Shown: positions 42,263 to 50,630 of the stretch, one piece after another
Layout: every line of letters begins with the position of its first letter
How positions within the stretch are numbered: position 1 is the first letter of the stretch
Program-made: the position numbers and the translations under genes
Notes under the pieces: generated by a model
What the model was told of the DNA's origin: nothing
Seen by the model: the letters and a program-made list of their open reading frames with translations, nothing else
The model's database searches: none
NCBI RefSeq assembly: GCF_001425755.1
Contig: NZ_LMDH01000001.1
Span: 1,214,474-1,278,473, forward strand
Direction of reading: 5' to 3'
Origin: Aeromicrobium sp. Root344
GTDB taxonomy: Bacteria; Actinomycetota; Actinomycetes; Propionibacteriales; Nocardioidaceae
Length of the DNA stretch: 64,000 nucleotides

Positions 42263-42862
42263 TCAGCGCGGCTGCGAGATCGACAGGAACGTGTCGCTGA
42301 ACAGGTCGATGTCGTCTGACGGCCCGCGGCCGGTGCCGGCGCCCTTGAGCAGGCTCACCAGCTCGCCCGCAGCGCGGTCGATGCGCTGGCCGAGCGCGTT
42401 CGTGCCGTCCGTGCCCCAGTCGTGGGGCGAGGCGAAGACACCTGTCGGCACGACCAGTGCCTGCAGGTAGGCGAACAGCGGACGCAGCGCGTGGTCGATC
42501 GCCAAGGAGTGCCGAGCGGTGCCACCGGTCGCGGCGAGCACCACGGGCTTGCCGATCAGCGCGTCGGCCTCGAGCACGTCGACGAACGACTTGAACAGCC
42601 CGGGATAGGACGCCTTGAAGATCGGCGTGACCGCGATCAGACCGTCGGCCGCGACGACCTTGTCGATCGCATCCTGCAGCCTCGGCGGTGCGAACCCGGT
42701 CAGCGTCGCGTCGGTGATCTCGTGCGCCAGCTCGCGCAAGGACACGACCTCCACCGACACGTCGCCGGACTGCCGCTCGACGGACTCGACCAGCCGGTCG
42801 GCGAGCATACGCGTCGTCGACGGGTCGCTCAGCCCGGCGGAGATTGCCACGATCCTGGTCAT
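42263..42862 (-). CDS. NADPH-dependent FMN reductase (CE1759 type)
   Basis: A 199-residue flavodoxin-like reductase. IVAISAGLSDPSTTRMLADRL binds FMN phosphate and VTPIFKASYPGLFKSFVDVL is the family signature. It supplies reduced FMN. It follows the luciferase-like monooxygenase with a four-base overlap, so the two are a two-component system. The substrate could be a sulphonate or other small molecule. Confidence 0.85.
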   Translation of the reverse strand: MTRIVAISAGLSDPSTTRMLADRLVESVERQSGDVSVEVVSLRELAHEITDATLTGFAPPRLQDAIDKVVAADGLIAVTPIFKASYPGLFKSFVDVLEADALIGKPVVLAATGGTARHSLAIDHALRPLFAYLQALVVPTGVFASPHDWGTDGTNALGQRIDRAAGELVSLLKGAGTGRGPSDDIDLFSDTFLSISQPR

Positions 42863-43983
42863 ACGCTCACCCCTTCGTCGGTCTCAACAGCCGCCTCGGC
42901 CGCGGCATTCCGGGCCGCGACGCGAGCCGCGTGCGTCGGGGCATCCGGTACGTTCGCCGGCCGGCGCGCGTCGAACTCGGCGCGCAGGGTCGGCAGCACC
43001 TCACCGAGCAGGTCGAGCTGCTCCAGGACGATCTTGAGCGGCAGACCCGCGTGGTCGACGAGGAACAGCTGGCGCTGGTAGTCACCGAAGTAGTCGGCGA
43101 ACGTCAACGTCTTCTCGACGAACTCCTGCGGGCTGCCCACCGTCAGCGGCGTCTGCGCCGTGAAGTCCTCGAGCGAGGGCCCGTGGCCGTACACCGGAGC
43201 GTTGTCGAAGTACGGGCGGAACTCGTTGACCGCGTCCTGGCTGCTCTTGCGGATGAAGAACTGGCCGCCGAGACCGACGATCGCCTGCTCCGGCTCACCG
43301 TGGCCGTAGTGCTGGTAGCGCTGCCGATAGAAGTTGATCAACCGGATGTAGTGCTCCTTGGGCCAGAAGATGTTGTTGGCGAAGTAGCCGTCGCCGTAGA
43401 ACGCGGCGAGCTCGGCGACCTCGGGGGTGCGGATGCTGCCGTGCCACACGAACGGCGGCACGCCGTCGAGCGGCCGCGGCGTCGCGGTGAAGCCCTGCAG
43501 CGGCGTGCGGAACTGGCCCTCCCAGCCGACGACGTCCTCGTCCCACAGGCGGCGCAGCAGCTGGTAGTGCTCGATCGTCAGCTCGACGGCCTTGCTGCCG
43601 TCGTAGCCGAACCACGGATAGACCGGTGCGGTGTTGCCGCGACCCAGCATGAGGTCCATGCGGCCGTCGGAGAGGTGCTGCAGCGTCGCGTAGTCCTCGG
43701 CGAGCTTGACCGGGTCGTTGGTCGTGATCAGCGTCGTCGACGTCGAGAGGATGAGCTTCTCGGTCTGCGCAGCGATGTAGGCCAACGTGGTCGTCGGTGA
43801 CGACGGCACGAACGGCGGGTTGTGGTGCTCGCCGGTCGCGAACACGTCGAGGCCGATCTCCTCGGCCTTCTTGGCGATCGTGATCGTGTTCGTGATGCGC
43901 TCGTGCTCGGTCTGGATCGTCTTGTTCACAGGGTCGGGAGTGACGTCACCGACCGTGAAGAGGCCGAACTGCATGCTGGTCAT
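42859..43983 (-). CDS. Luciferase-like (LLM class) flavin-dependent monooxygenase
   Basis: A 374-residue TIM-barrel monooxygenase. MQFGLFTVGDVTPDP, DVFATGEHHNPPFVPSSPTTTLAYIAAQTEKLILST and LMLGRGNTAPVYPWFG are typical of the CE1758-type group. It uses the FMNH2 made by its partner reductase. ATG 43983 follows GAAGGAGAAG; the frame is also open to 44031. A GTTGAATGTTCAAC palindrome 36 bases upstream suggests repressor control. The substrate is not evident. Confidence 0.87.
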   Translation of the reverse strand: MTSMQFGLFTVGDVTPDPVNKTIQTEHERITNTITIAKKAEEIGLDVFATGEHHNPPFVPSSPTTTLAYIAAQTEKLILSTSTTLITTNDPVKLAEDYATLQHLSDGRMDLMLGRGNTAPVYPWFGYDGSKAVELTIEHYQLLRRLWDEDVVGWEGQFRTPLQGFTATPRPLDGVPPFVWHGSIRTPEVAELAAFYGDGYFANNIFWPKEHYIRLINFYRQRYQHYGHGEPEQAIVGLGGQFFIRKSSQDAVNEFRPYFDNAPVYGHGPSLEDFTAQTPLTVGSPQEFVEKTLTFADYFGDYQRQLFLVDHAGLPLKIVLEQLDLLGEVLPTLRAEFDARRPANVPDAPTHAARVAARNAAAEAAVETDEGVSV

Positions 43984-44018
43984 CTGCTTCTCCTTCGCCA
44001 AGACCGTCCCATGGCCTT

Positions 44019-44039
44019 GTTGAATGTTCAACTAGATTA
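44019..44039 (-). promoter_or_regulatory. Promoter -10 and operator of the monooxygenase pair
   Basis: On the minus strand a TAATCT -10 (44034..44039) is followed directly by the palindrome GTTGAA-ca-TTCAAC (44019..44032). An operator at the transcription start fits a MarR- or TetR-type repressor. No such regulator gene is next to it. Confidence 0.6.
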
Positions 44040-44048
44040 GCACAGCCG

Positions 44049-45158
44049 CTATTCCCCCTCGTTCCTTGAGTCCGTCGAAAGGACCCGCTTCTGCCAGCCA
44101 CCCTCGTAGCCGATCGCGCGGAAGCCCATCGCCTCGTTGACGTCGAGCATCGGCCGATTCTCCTCGGCGTTCCACGTGACGATCGCCTCGCGCCCCGGCG
44201 CGCGCTCGAGCAACAGGTCGGCCGCCGCGATCTTGACCAGCATGCCGAGCCGGTGACCGCGGTGGTCACGCAACACCAGCGTGTCCTCCTGGGTCGCGAG
44301 CGGCTTGCCGTCGGACAGGATGAGCTCGGAGAACGCGACGAGTGTGCCGGAAGGCACGTGCTCCGCCGCTGAGGTCAGGATCGCGCGCCCGCTCTCCGCG
44401 ACCCGGGCGTCGTGCTCGCGCACACGGTCGGCATCCCACTCGTCGACCGTCATCACCAGTCCGGCGGACGGCGCGTCGGTGCTCATCCGCGTACGGAGCT
44501 CGGCGAGGTCGCGAGTCCAGCGTTCCGGTGTCGGGCCGGTCCAGCTGACGACCCGATAGTCGGCACCAGCAGCCTGGGCAGCTGCCTCACGCAGCGGGCG
44601 CATGCGCTCGGCCAGGCCGGCTGTGTCGAGCAGGCTGATGCGGTTGATCTGCTCGAGCGCATAGCCGCGGGCGATCAGGAACCGTACGCCGTCGTCGTCC
44701 GCCCACAGGTCACCGAAACCCGTCGGCGACGCGACCCGCGCTCCGCCGGCCGTGGCGACGTGAGGCACGTTGACCTTGAGGACCGGCGCTCCGGCCTCGA
44801 GCGCGACCCGCTCGACCACCTCGTAAAGTGCAGAGCCGACGCCCTTGCGGCGATGCTCCGGCAGGATGTCGGCCATCAGGTGCGATCCCGTCTCCGACTG
44901 GAACGGCCGCAGCGTCACGATGCCCCGCCCGATGATCGCTCCGTCCTGCCAGACCGCGAAGTGCCGGCGGGTGCGGTGCGGGTTGTCGCGGTACTCCGAC
45001 CAGATGTCGGCCAACGACATGTCCAGCAGATCGGTGCCCATCGTGTGGGACTCGACCGCGTTGCGCACGGTGACGTACTCCTCGAACACCTCCCAACCCG
45101 CGCCCTCGATCGTTTCCGGGACCTGGATCTCCTCGATCGTGAAGCTGATGCTGCTCAG
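44049..45158 (-). CDS. Double GNAT acetyltransferase-domain protein
   Basis: About 369 residues with two GNAT domains. The first has acetyl-CoA loop ILPEHRRKGVGSALYEVVE; the second has VLRDHRGHRLGMLVKIAAADLL and a C-terminal NRPMLDVNEAMGFRAIGYEGGWQK. Such tandem proteins are widespread in actinobacteria and acetylate unknown amines. The start is uncertain: no ATG/GTG/TTG exists near the homologous N-terminus. CTG 45158 overlaps the tadA stop as CTGA, and GTG 45089 would cut into domain 1. I give the CTG position. Confidence 0.72.
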   Translation of the reverse strand: MSSISFTIEEIQVPETIEGAGWEVFEEYVTVRNAVESHTMGTDLLDMSLADIWSEYRDNPHRTRRHFAVWQDGAIIGRGIVTLRPFQSETGSHLMADILPEHRRKGVGSALYEVVERVALEAGAPVLKVNVPHVATAGGARVASPTGFGDLWADDDGVRFLIARGYALEQINRISLLDTAGLAERMRPLREAAAQAAGADYRVVSWTGPTPERWTRDLAELRTRMSTDAPSAGLVMTVDEWDADRVREHDARVAESGRAILTSAAEHVPSGTLVAFSELILSDGKPLATQEDTLVLRDHRGHRLGMLVKIAAADLLLERAPGREAIVTWNAEENRPMLDVNEAMGFRAIGYEGGWQKRVLSTDSRNEGE

Positions 45159-45610
45159 TCCTTTCGATGGTGGGCGAAGAACGCCTGGAGCATCGCCGCG
45201 GACTGCTCGGCGAGCACTCCGCTGACGACTTGCGGGCGGTGGTTGAGGCGCCGATCGCGCACGACGTCCCACAGCGAGCCCACTGCTCCGGCCTTGTCGT
45301 CGAACGCGCCGAACACCAGTCTTTCAAGACGGGCCGACACGATCGCGCCCGCACACATCGTGCAGGGTTCGAGGGTCACGACGAGCGTGCACCCCTCGAG
45401 CCGCCACTCGCCGCGGACCGCGGCGGCCTCGCGGATCGCCACGATCTCGGCGTGCCCCGTCGGGTCGCCGTCGCGCTCGCGGGTGTTGCGCCCCCGGCCG
45501 ATGACGACACCGTCCGGATCGATGACGATCGCGCCGACGGGCACGTCATCGTCGGCGAGCGCCGACTCGGCGAGGAGCAGAGCCTGCGCCATCTCGTGTT
45601 CGTACGTCAC
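45155..45610 (-). CDS. tadA: TadA, tRNA adenosine(34) deaminase
   Basis: A 151-residue zinc deaminase with HAE (His53-Glu55) and PCxxC (Cys83, Cys86 in LEPCTMCAGA) as ligands and catalytic Glu. It converts A34 of tRNA-Arg(ACG) to inosine. The GTG start at 45610 overlaps the preceding stop as GTGA; an ATG six codons later is possible. The order associated protein-tadA is common in actinobacteria. Confidence 0.93.
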   Translation of the reverse strand: MTYEHEMAQALLLAESALADDDVPVGAIVIDPDGVVIGRGRNTRERDGDPTGHAEIVAIREAAAVRGEWRLEGCTLVVTLEPCTMCAGAIVSARLERLVFGAFDDKAGAVGSLWDVVRDRRLNHRPQVVSGVLAEQSAAMLQAFFAHHRKD

Positions 45611-46074
45611 CCGATGACGGCCTCGAACGCTTCGCCGAACCCGAGACGGTCGGCGACGTCGCGCAGGACGTCCTCGGGATAGAGGTCGTCGTCCTCGCAC
45701 AGCACGCCCAGGTCCATCGCCGGCATGCCGAGGTCGCTCAGGAGCTCGAGGTCACCGCCGGCCTGCGGCTCGTCGTCGTCATCAGGGTTGGGCAGGTCCA
45801 GCAGGTCGGCGACCCCCACCGCGAGCGGCCAGTCCGTCACGGCCGTGATGTCGGAGAGCATCGCCCGCACCTGGGTGCCCGATCGGCGCAGGATGACGAA
45901 GAAGTCGTCGTCCATCGACACCAACCCGAGGACGCCCACGTCGGACGGGAATCGAGCCAGGGCGAGGCTGAGCTCCTCGACGTCCTCGCCGAGGCTCCGC
46001 TTGAGCTCGACCACCTGCCACTCACCCTCGTCGCGATAGGCGGCGACAGCGAAGTCGACGTCGTCTTCAGCCAT
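45607..46074 (-). CDS. tRNA adenosine deaminase-associated protein
   Basis: A 155-residue acidic protein (MAEDDVDFAVAAYRDEGEWQVVEL, LPNPDDDDEPQAGGDLELLSDLGM) of a family found next to tadA in actinobacteria. Its function is unknown. A textbook AGGAGGTG lies seven bases before ATG 46074. It is translationally coupled to tadA by a GTGA overlap, so a role in TadA folding or regulation is plausible. Confidence 0.85.
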   Translation of the reverse strand: MAEDDVDFAVAAYRDEGEWQVVELKRSLGEDVEELSLALARFPSDVGVLGLVSMDDDFFVILRRSGTQVRAMLSDITAVTDWPLAVGVADLLDLPNPDDDDEPQAGGDLELLSDLGMPAMDLGVLCEDDDLYPEDVLRDVADRLGFGEAFEAVIG

Positions 46075-46147
46075 GCGCGCACCTCCTGTCGGATGGGCTC
46101 CACTGCGATGGTGACAGACGTCCCACGTGCACCGCTACTCTCGTGAC

Positions 46148-46789
46148 ATGCAGGTACACGTCGCCGACCACCCGTTGATCTCGCACAAGCTGACGGTGCT
46201 TCGCGACGAACGGACCGACTCACCGACGTTCCGCCGGCTCGCCGACGAGCTCGTGACGCTGCTGGCGTACGAGGCGACGCGCGACGTCCGCGTCGAGGCG
46301 GTCGACGTCACGACGCCCGTGGCGGTGGCCCGGGGCGTACGCCTGTCGGACCCGCCGCCGCTCGTGGTGCCGATCCTCCGCGCCGGTCTCGGCATGCTCG
46401 AGGGCATGCAGCGGCTGCTGCCGACGGCCGAGGTCGGGTTCCTCGGCATGGTCCGCAACGAGGAGACGCTCGAGGCCGTCACGTACGCCGAGCGGCTCCC
46501 GGACGACCTGACAGGTCGCCAGTGCTACGTGCTCGACCCGATGCTGGCGACCGGCGGCACGCTCGCCGCGGCGATCGACTTCCTGGTCAAGCGCGGCGCC
46601 GACCACATCACGGCGATCACCTTGTTGGCGGCACCCGAGGGCATCGCGCGCCTGGAGTCCGAGCTCGCCGCGATCAACGTGCCGGTGACGCTCGTGACGG
46701 CCGGGCTCGACGAGAAGCTCAACGACCTCGGCTACATCGTGCCGGGCCTGGGCGACGCAGGCGATCGCCTGTACGGCGTCGTGGGCTGA
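46148..46789 (+). CDS. upp: Uracil phosphoribosyltransferase
   Basis: A 213-residue enzyme of normal length. The PRPP loop [15 protein letters not shown] spans about residues 128-142. The uracil-binding C-terminus is [17 protein letters not shown], and [12 protein letters not shown] is the conserved first half. It makes UMP from salvaged uracil. ATG 46148 gives the family N-terminus [16 protein letters not shown]; an upstream in-frame ATG at 46127 lacks support. It is divergent from the tadA pair. Confidence 0.94.
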   Translation: MQVHVADHPLISHKLTVLRDERTDSPTFRRLADELVTLLAYEATRDVRVEAVDVTTPVAVARGVRLSDPPPLVVPILRAGLGMLEGMQRLLPTAEVGFLGMVRNEETLEAVTYAERLPDDLTGRQCYVLDPMLATGGTLAAAIDFLVKRGADHITAITLLAAPEGIARLESELAAINVPVTLVTAGLDEKLNDLGYIVPGLGDAGDRLYGVVG

Positions 46790-46814
46790 GCGGACCTTTC
46801 GGCTCACGACGCTT

Positions 46815-46835
46815 CGCTCGCGTTTTCAGCGAGCG
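46815..46835. terminator. Hairpin after upp
   Basis: CGCTCGC and GCGAGCG form a perfect 7-base stem with loop GTTTTCA, followed by GTTTCCC. It sits between upp and a convergent small gene. Confidence 0.6.
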
Positions 46836-46847
46836 GTTTCCCGGCTC

Positions 46848-46967
46848 TTAGCGGTAGATGCCGAAGTAGAAGATCGCGACGACGACGATCGCCAGGACCA
46901 GGAACACGACGGCTTTGCTGCCTGCCGATTCCTTGTCGTCCGGCCGGTCGTACTCGGGCTTGTCCAC
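46848..46967 (-). CDS. Small single-pass membrane protein, 39 residues
   Basis: The frame from GTG 46967 to TAA 46848 encodes a polar N-terminus (VDKPEYDRPDDKESAGSK) and one hydrophobic helix (AVVFLVLAIVVVAIFYFGIY) ending in Arg. A GGAGG ribosome site lies four bases upstream. The charge pattern and short tail suggest a membrane microprotein with its N-terminus inside. No function is known. Convergent with upp. Confidence 0.7.
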   Translation of the reverse strand: MDKPEYDRPDDKESAGSKAVVFLVLAIVVVAIFYFGIYR

Positions 46968-47066
46968 GGGTCCTCCAAAGGATTCGGGTCACTGGGTACA
47001 ACGACTGGCGCAGGTGGGCGTCACGTCAGGACGGGTGTGCTCCGGCGTACGTCGGTGGTGTGACGG

Positions 47067-47120
47067 TTGACACATTCGAATCCTCCATGCGATTCTTGAA
47101 GGGCAATTGAATCGTTTTAA
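47067..47120 (+). promoter_or_regulatory. Promoter and LacI-type operator before the glycosidase
   Basis: TTGACA (47067..47072) and GATTCT (47091..47096) are 18 bases apart. Directly downstream is TTGAATCGTTTTAA (47107..47120). It reads as TTnAAnCGnTTnAA, a palindrome with the central CG typical of LacI-family sites. Placement over the start of transcription implies repression relieved by a sugar. Confidence 0.65.
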
Positions 47121-47147
47121 TGAATCGTCCTATCGGGGGTCGAACGA

Positions 47148-49187
47148 ATGACGGCACTGCCAAGGAAGCGGATCGCGCTGGTCGCGTCCGCCATGCTCAC
47201 CACGTTGCTGCCCACCTGGGCAGCGGCTGCCACCGACGATGCGCCCGCCCTGCCGGGGTCGGCGCCGGCGAGCCGGCCGTGGGAGGCCTACAACTACTCA
47301 CCGTCGTCACGAACCGTGCTGCCGGACTCGATCGAGACCACGGTCGGCGACGTGTCCGCCGTGCTCGCCAAGAAGGCGACCCGGCTGACCGGAGCCGGCG
47401 CAGCCGTCACGCTCGACTTCGGCAAGGAGGTCGGCGGGATCGCCAGCCTGCACTTCGCCGACACCTCCGGCACCGCGCGGGTCGGTCTGGCGTTCAGCGA
47501 GTCGTCGATGTACATCGGGAACTCCTCCGACGCCTCGACGGGTGGACCGCGGAGCCGCGACGGATCGCTCCTCGTGGACGTCGACGGCGAGACGAGCTAC
47601 ACGATGCCGACGGCATACCAGCGGGGCGGCTTCCGCTACCTCACGGTCTACCTCGACTCCGGCGGCTCGGTCGACCTCGACAAGGTCTCGGTGCACATGA
47701 CCGCCGCTCCGGCGATGAAGAAGCTCGACGACTATGCCAACTACTTCTACTCGAGCGATGCCCTGCTCAACCGGATCTGGTACGCCGGCGCCTACACGAT
47801 CCAGCTCAACACGATCGACCCGAAGCAGGGCCGGGTCTGGGAGCCTCCGGCTGCGCTCTGGGACAACAGCGGTGACGTCGGCGTCGGCCGGACGATCCTG
47901 GTCGACGGGGCCAAGCGCGACCGAACCGTCTGGCCCGGCGACCTCGGCATCCAGATCCCCGCGGCGTACGCGGCGTTCGACGACACCGAGTCGGCGCGCA
48001 ACGCGCTGACCACGATCTACCAGCACCAGAAGGCGACCGGCGAGCTGCCGTACGCGGGTCCGGAGCTCAACAAGTACGGCTCGGACACCTACCACCTGTG
48101 GACGCTGGCCGCGACGTACGACTACCTGCTCTACAGCGACGACACCGACTGGCTGCGCGGCATCTGGTCGCAGTACGAGTCCGCGCTCGACTACAGCCTG
48201 GCGAAGGTCGACGCGAACGGCCTGCTGTCGATCACGGGCACGTCGGACAGCGTGCGCATCCTCGCCAAGGGCGAGAACCTCATCGCCAACGTGCTGCTGT
48301 GGCGTTCACTCGACAAGGGTGCCGAGCTTGCCGACATGGCTGGCGAGCACGGCAAGGCCGATGACTACCGTGCGCGGGCGAAGGCCCTGCACGCCGCGAT
48401 CGACGCCCGGCTGTGGGACCCGGCGGTCGGTGCCTACCGGTTCTATCCGGACTCCGCGATCCATCCGCAGGACGGCAACGCGCTCGCGGTCTGGTACGGC
48501 CTCACGAGCGCCGAGCAGGCACGCACGATCAGCGAGGAGCTCAAGGGCAACTGGAGCCCCATCGCAGCCACCGCACCGGAGAACAAGGGCAACCCGGGTG
48601 TCTTCTCCGGGTCCATGGAGGTCAACGCCCACTTCGCCGCCGGCAACTCCGAAGCGGACCAGGCCGGGGTCGACATCATCCGTCGCGCCTGGGGCTACAT
48701 GCTCGACCACCCCGCCGGCACGGGCAGCACCTTCTGGGAGTCTTACCGCAACGGCGAGGACTGCGTCTTCTGCAGCACGTACGTCAGCCTCGCCCACGGC
48801 TGGGCGGCCGGGCCCACGCCGGCGCTGACGAACTACGTCCTGGGCCTGTCGCCCGAGACGCCCGGCGGTGACACGTACGCCTTCGTGCCGCACCCCGCGG
48901 ACCTCCGGTTCGCCAAGGGGCGCATCACCACGACGCACGGTGCGATCGACGCCTCGTGGTCGGTCCGCGACGGCGCCTACTCAGCGACGCTCGACGCACC
49001 GAAGGGCACGACGGGGCGTGTCGGCGTGCCGACGCTCGGCAAGCAGGTCTCGGTACGCGTCGACGGACGCCTGGTCTGGGACGGCTCACGTGCCCTCGTC
49101 GACGGCGTCACCGCCGAAGGGGGGTACGTCCACGTCACCGGAATCGGACGCGGCAAGCATTCCATCGAGAGCCGCGTCGCGCGCTGA
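47148..49187 (+). CDS. Secreted GH78-type alpha-L-rhamnosidase-like glycosidase
   Basis: A 679-residue protein with a signal peptide (RIALVASAMLTTLLPTWAAAA). A beta-sandwich domain (about 60-190) has GYxR-like GGFRYLTVYLDS. An alpha/alpha-barrel carries the GH78 acid motif DGAKRDRTVWPGDLG and GTGSTFWESY with a probable catalytic Glu. SLAHGWAAGPTPALTNYVLG precedes the C-terminal beta domain. It should act outside the cell on plant or microbial glycosides. It stands alone with its own operator and terminator; no sugar transporter or LacI gene is adjacent. Confidence 0.82.
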   Translation: MTALPRKRIALVASAMLTTLLPTWAAAATDDAPALPGSAPASRPWEAYNYSPSSRTVLPDSIETTVGDVSAVLAKKATRLTGAGAAVTLDFGKEVGGIASLHFADTSGTARVGLAFSESSMYIGNSSDASTGGPRSRDGSLLVDVDGETSYTMPTAYQRGGFRYLTVYLDSGGSVDLDKVSVHMTAAPAMKKLDDYANYFYSSDALLNRIWYAGAYTIQLNTIDPKQGRVWEPPAALWDNSGDVGVGRTILVDGAKRDRTVWPGDLGIQIPAAYAAFDDTESARNALTTIYQHQKATGELPYAGPELNKYGSDTYHLWTLAATYDYLLYSDDTDWLRGIWSQYESALDYSLAKVDANGLLSITGTSDSVRILAKGENLIANVLLWRSLDKGAELADMAGEHGKADDYRARAKALHAAIDARLWDPAVGAYRFYPDSAIHPQDGNALAVWYGLTSAEQARTISEELKGNWSPIAATAPENKGNPGVFSGSMEVNAHFAAGNSEADQAGVDIIRRAWGYMLDHPAGTGSTFWESYRNGEDCVFCSTYVSLAHGWAAGPTPALTNYVLGLSPETPGGDTYAFVPHPADLRFAKGRITTTHGAIDASWSVRDGAYSATLDAPKGTTGRVGVPTLGKQVSVRVDGRLVWDGSRALVDGVTAEGGYVHVTGIGRGKHSIESRVAR

Positions 49188-49195
49188 TCCCGACT

Positions 49196-49231
49196 CCTGC
49201 CAGGGTCCCCCGCTGGGTGGGTCCTGGCAGG
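49196..49231. terminator. Convergent terminator between glycosidase and pntB
   Basis: CCTGCCAGG and CCTGGCAGG form a perfect 9-base stem, with further G/C pairing inside the loop. It fills the gap between the stops at 49187 and 49239. Confidence 0.75.
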
Positions 49232-49238
49232 TCCGTCG

Positions 49239-50624
49239 TCAGAGCTCCTTGAGGATGTCCTCGACGCGTTCCTTGGCATCACCGAACAGCATCTGGGCGT
49301 TGTCGCGGAAGAACAGCGGGTTCTGCACGCCGGCGTAGCCCGCCGCCATCGACCGCTTGAACACCACGACGCTGTCGGCCTCCCAGACCCGCAGCACCGG
49401 CATCCCGGCGATGGGGCTGGACGGGTCCTCGGTCGCGGCCGGGTTGACGGTGTCGTTGGCGCCGATCACCAGCACGACCGACGTGCCGTCGAAGTCGTCG
49501 TTGATCTCGTCCATCTCCAGCGCGATGTCGTACGGGACCTTGGCCTCGGCGAGCAGCACGTTCATGTGGCCCGGCAGGCGACCCGCGACGGGGTGGATGC
49601 CGAAGCGCACCTCGATGTCCCGCTCGCGGAGCTTCTTGACGAGGTCGGCGACCGGATACTGCGCCTGCGCGACGGCCATGCCGTAGCCCGGCGTGATGAT
49701 GACCGACGAGGCGTTCTTGAGCAGCTCGGCGGTGTCGGCGGCGTTGATCTCGCGATAGTCGCCGTAGTCCGTGTCATCGGCCACCGAGGCCTCCATGCCG
49801 AACCCGCCGGCGATGACCGAGATGAACGACCGGTTCATGGCCTGGCACATGATGTAGGACAGGTAGGCGCCCGACGAGCCGACGAGCGCGCCGGTCACGA
49901 TCAGGGCGTTGTTGTCGAGCAGGAAGCCCGAGGCCGCGGCGGCCCAGCCGGAGTACGAGTTGAGCATCGAGACCACGACGGGCATGTCGCCGCCGCCGAT
50001 CGACGCGACGAGGTGCCAGCCCAGAGCCAGCGCGACGACCGTGACCGCGATCAGCAGGGCGAGGTTCGGGGTGATGACGAACCAGATCGTCAGCGCCGCG
50101 AACGCGACGAGCGCGCCGATGTTGAGGTAGTTCTTGCCTGGCAGCATCAACGGCGCCGACTTGATCCGCGCCGAGAGCTTGAGGAACGCGACGATCGAGC
50201 CGGTGAACGTCACCGCACCGATGAAGACCCCGACGAACACCTCGGCGTTGTGGATGTCCTCCAGCGAACCCGTGAGCTGGTTGTCCTCGAGATGCCCGTT
50301 CCAGCCGACCAGCACGGCGGCGAGGCCGACGAACGAGTGCAGCAGCGCGATGAGCTCGGGCATCCCGGTCATCTCGACGACGCGGGCGCGCCACAGGCCG
50401 ATCGCCGCACCGATCGCGACGGCGGTAAGGAGCAGGACGACACCCAGCCCATCCGACACGTCCGCGACGACGATGAACGTCGCGACGAGCGCGATCGCCA
50501 TGCCGACGATGCCGTAGAGCACCCCTTGGCGGGACGACTCGTGCTTGGACAGTCCGGCGAGGCTGAGGATGAACAGCAACGCCGCGACGAGGTATGCCGC
50601 GGTGGCGACGCTTTGCGAGGTCAT
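49239..50624 (-). CDS. pntB: NAD(P) transhydrogenase subunit beta
   Basis: A 461-residue membrane protein with about nine helices in its first 280 residues, then a NADP-binding domain III. Domain III has [57 protein letters not shown] and a C-terminal [15 protein letters not shown]. With PntA it couples proton entry to hydride transfer from NADH to NADP, supplying NADPH. It is six bases downstream of pntA. Confidence 0.95.
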   Translation of the reverse strand: MTSQSVATAAYLVAALLFILSLAGLSKHESSRQGVLYGIVGMAIALVATFIVVADVSDGLGVVLLLTAVAIGAAIGLWRARVVEMTGMPELIALLHSFVGLAAVLVGWNGHLEDNQLTGSLEDIHNAEVFVGVFIGAVTFTGSIVAFLKLSARIKSAPLMLPGKNYLNIGALVAFAALTIWFVITPNLALLIAVTVVALALGWHLVASIGGGDMPVVVSMLNSYSGWAAAASGFLLDNNALIVTGALVGSSGAYLSYIMCQAMNRSFISVIAGGFGMEASVADDTDYGDYREINAADTAELLKNASSVIITPGYGMAVAQAQYPVADLVKKLRERDIEVRFGIHPVAGRLPGHMNVLLAEAKVPYDIALEMDEINDDFDGTSVVLVIGANDTVNPAATEDPSSPIAGMPVLRVWEADSVVVFKRSMAAGYAGVQNPLFFRDNAQMLFGDAKERVEDILKEL

Positions 50625-50630
50625 CCGGGA

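Noticed and set aside
44019-44032. An eighth KstR operator
   Set aside because: GTTGAATGTTCAAC lacks the AACnnGTT core, so it is a different palindrome.
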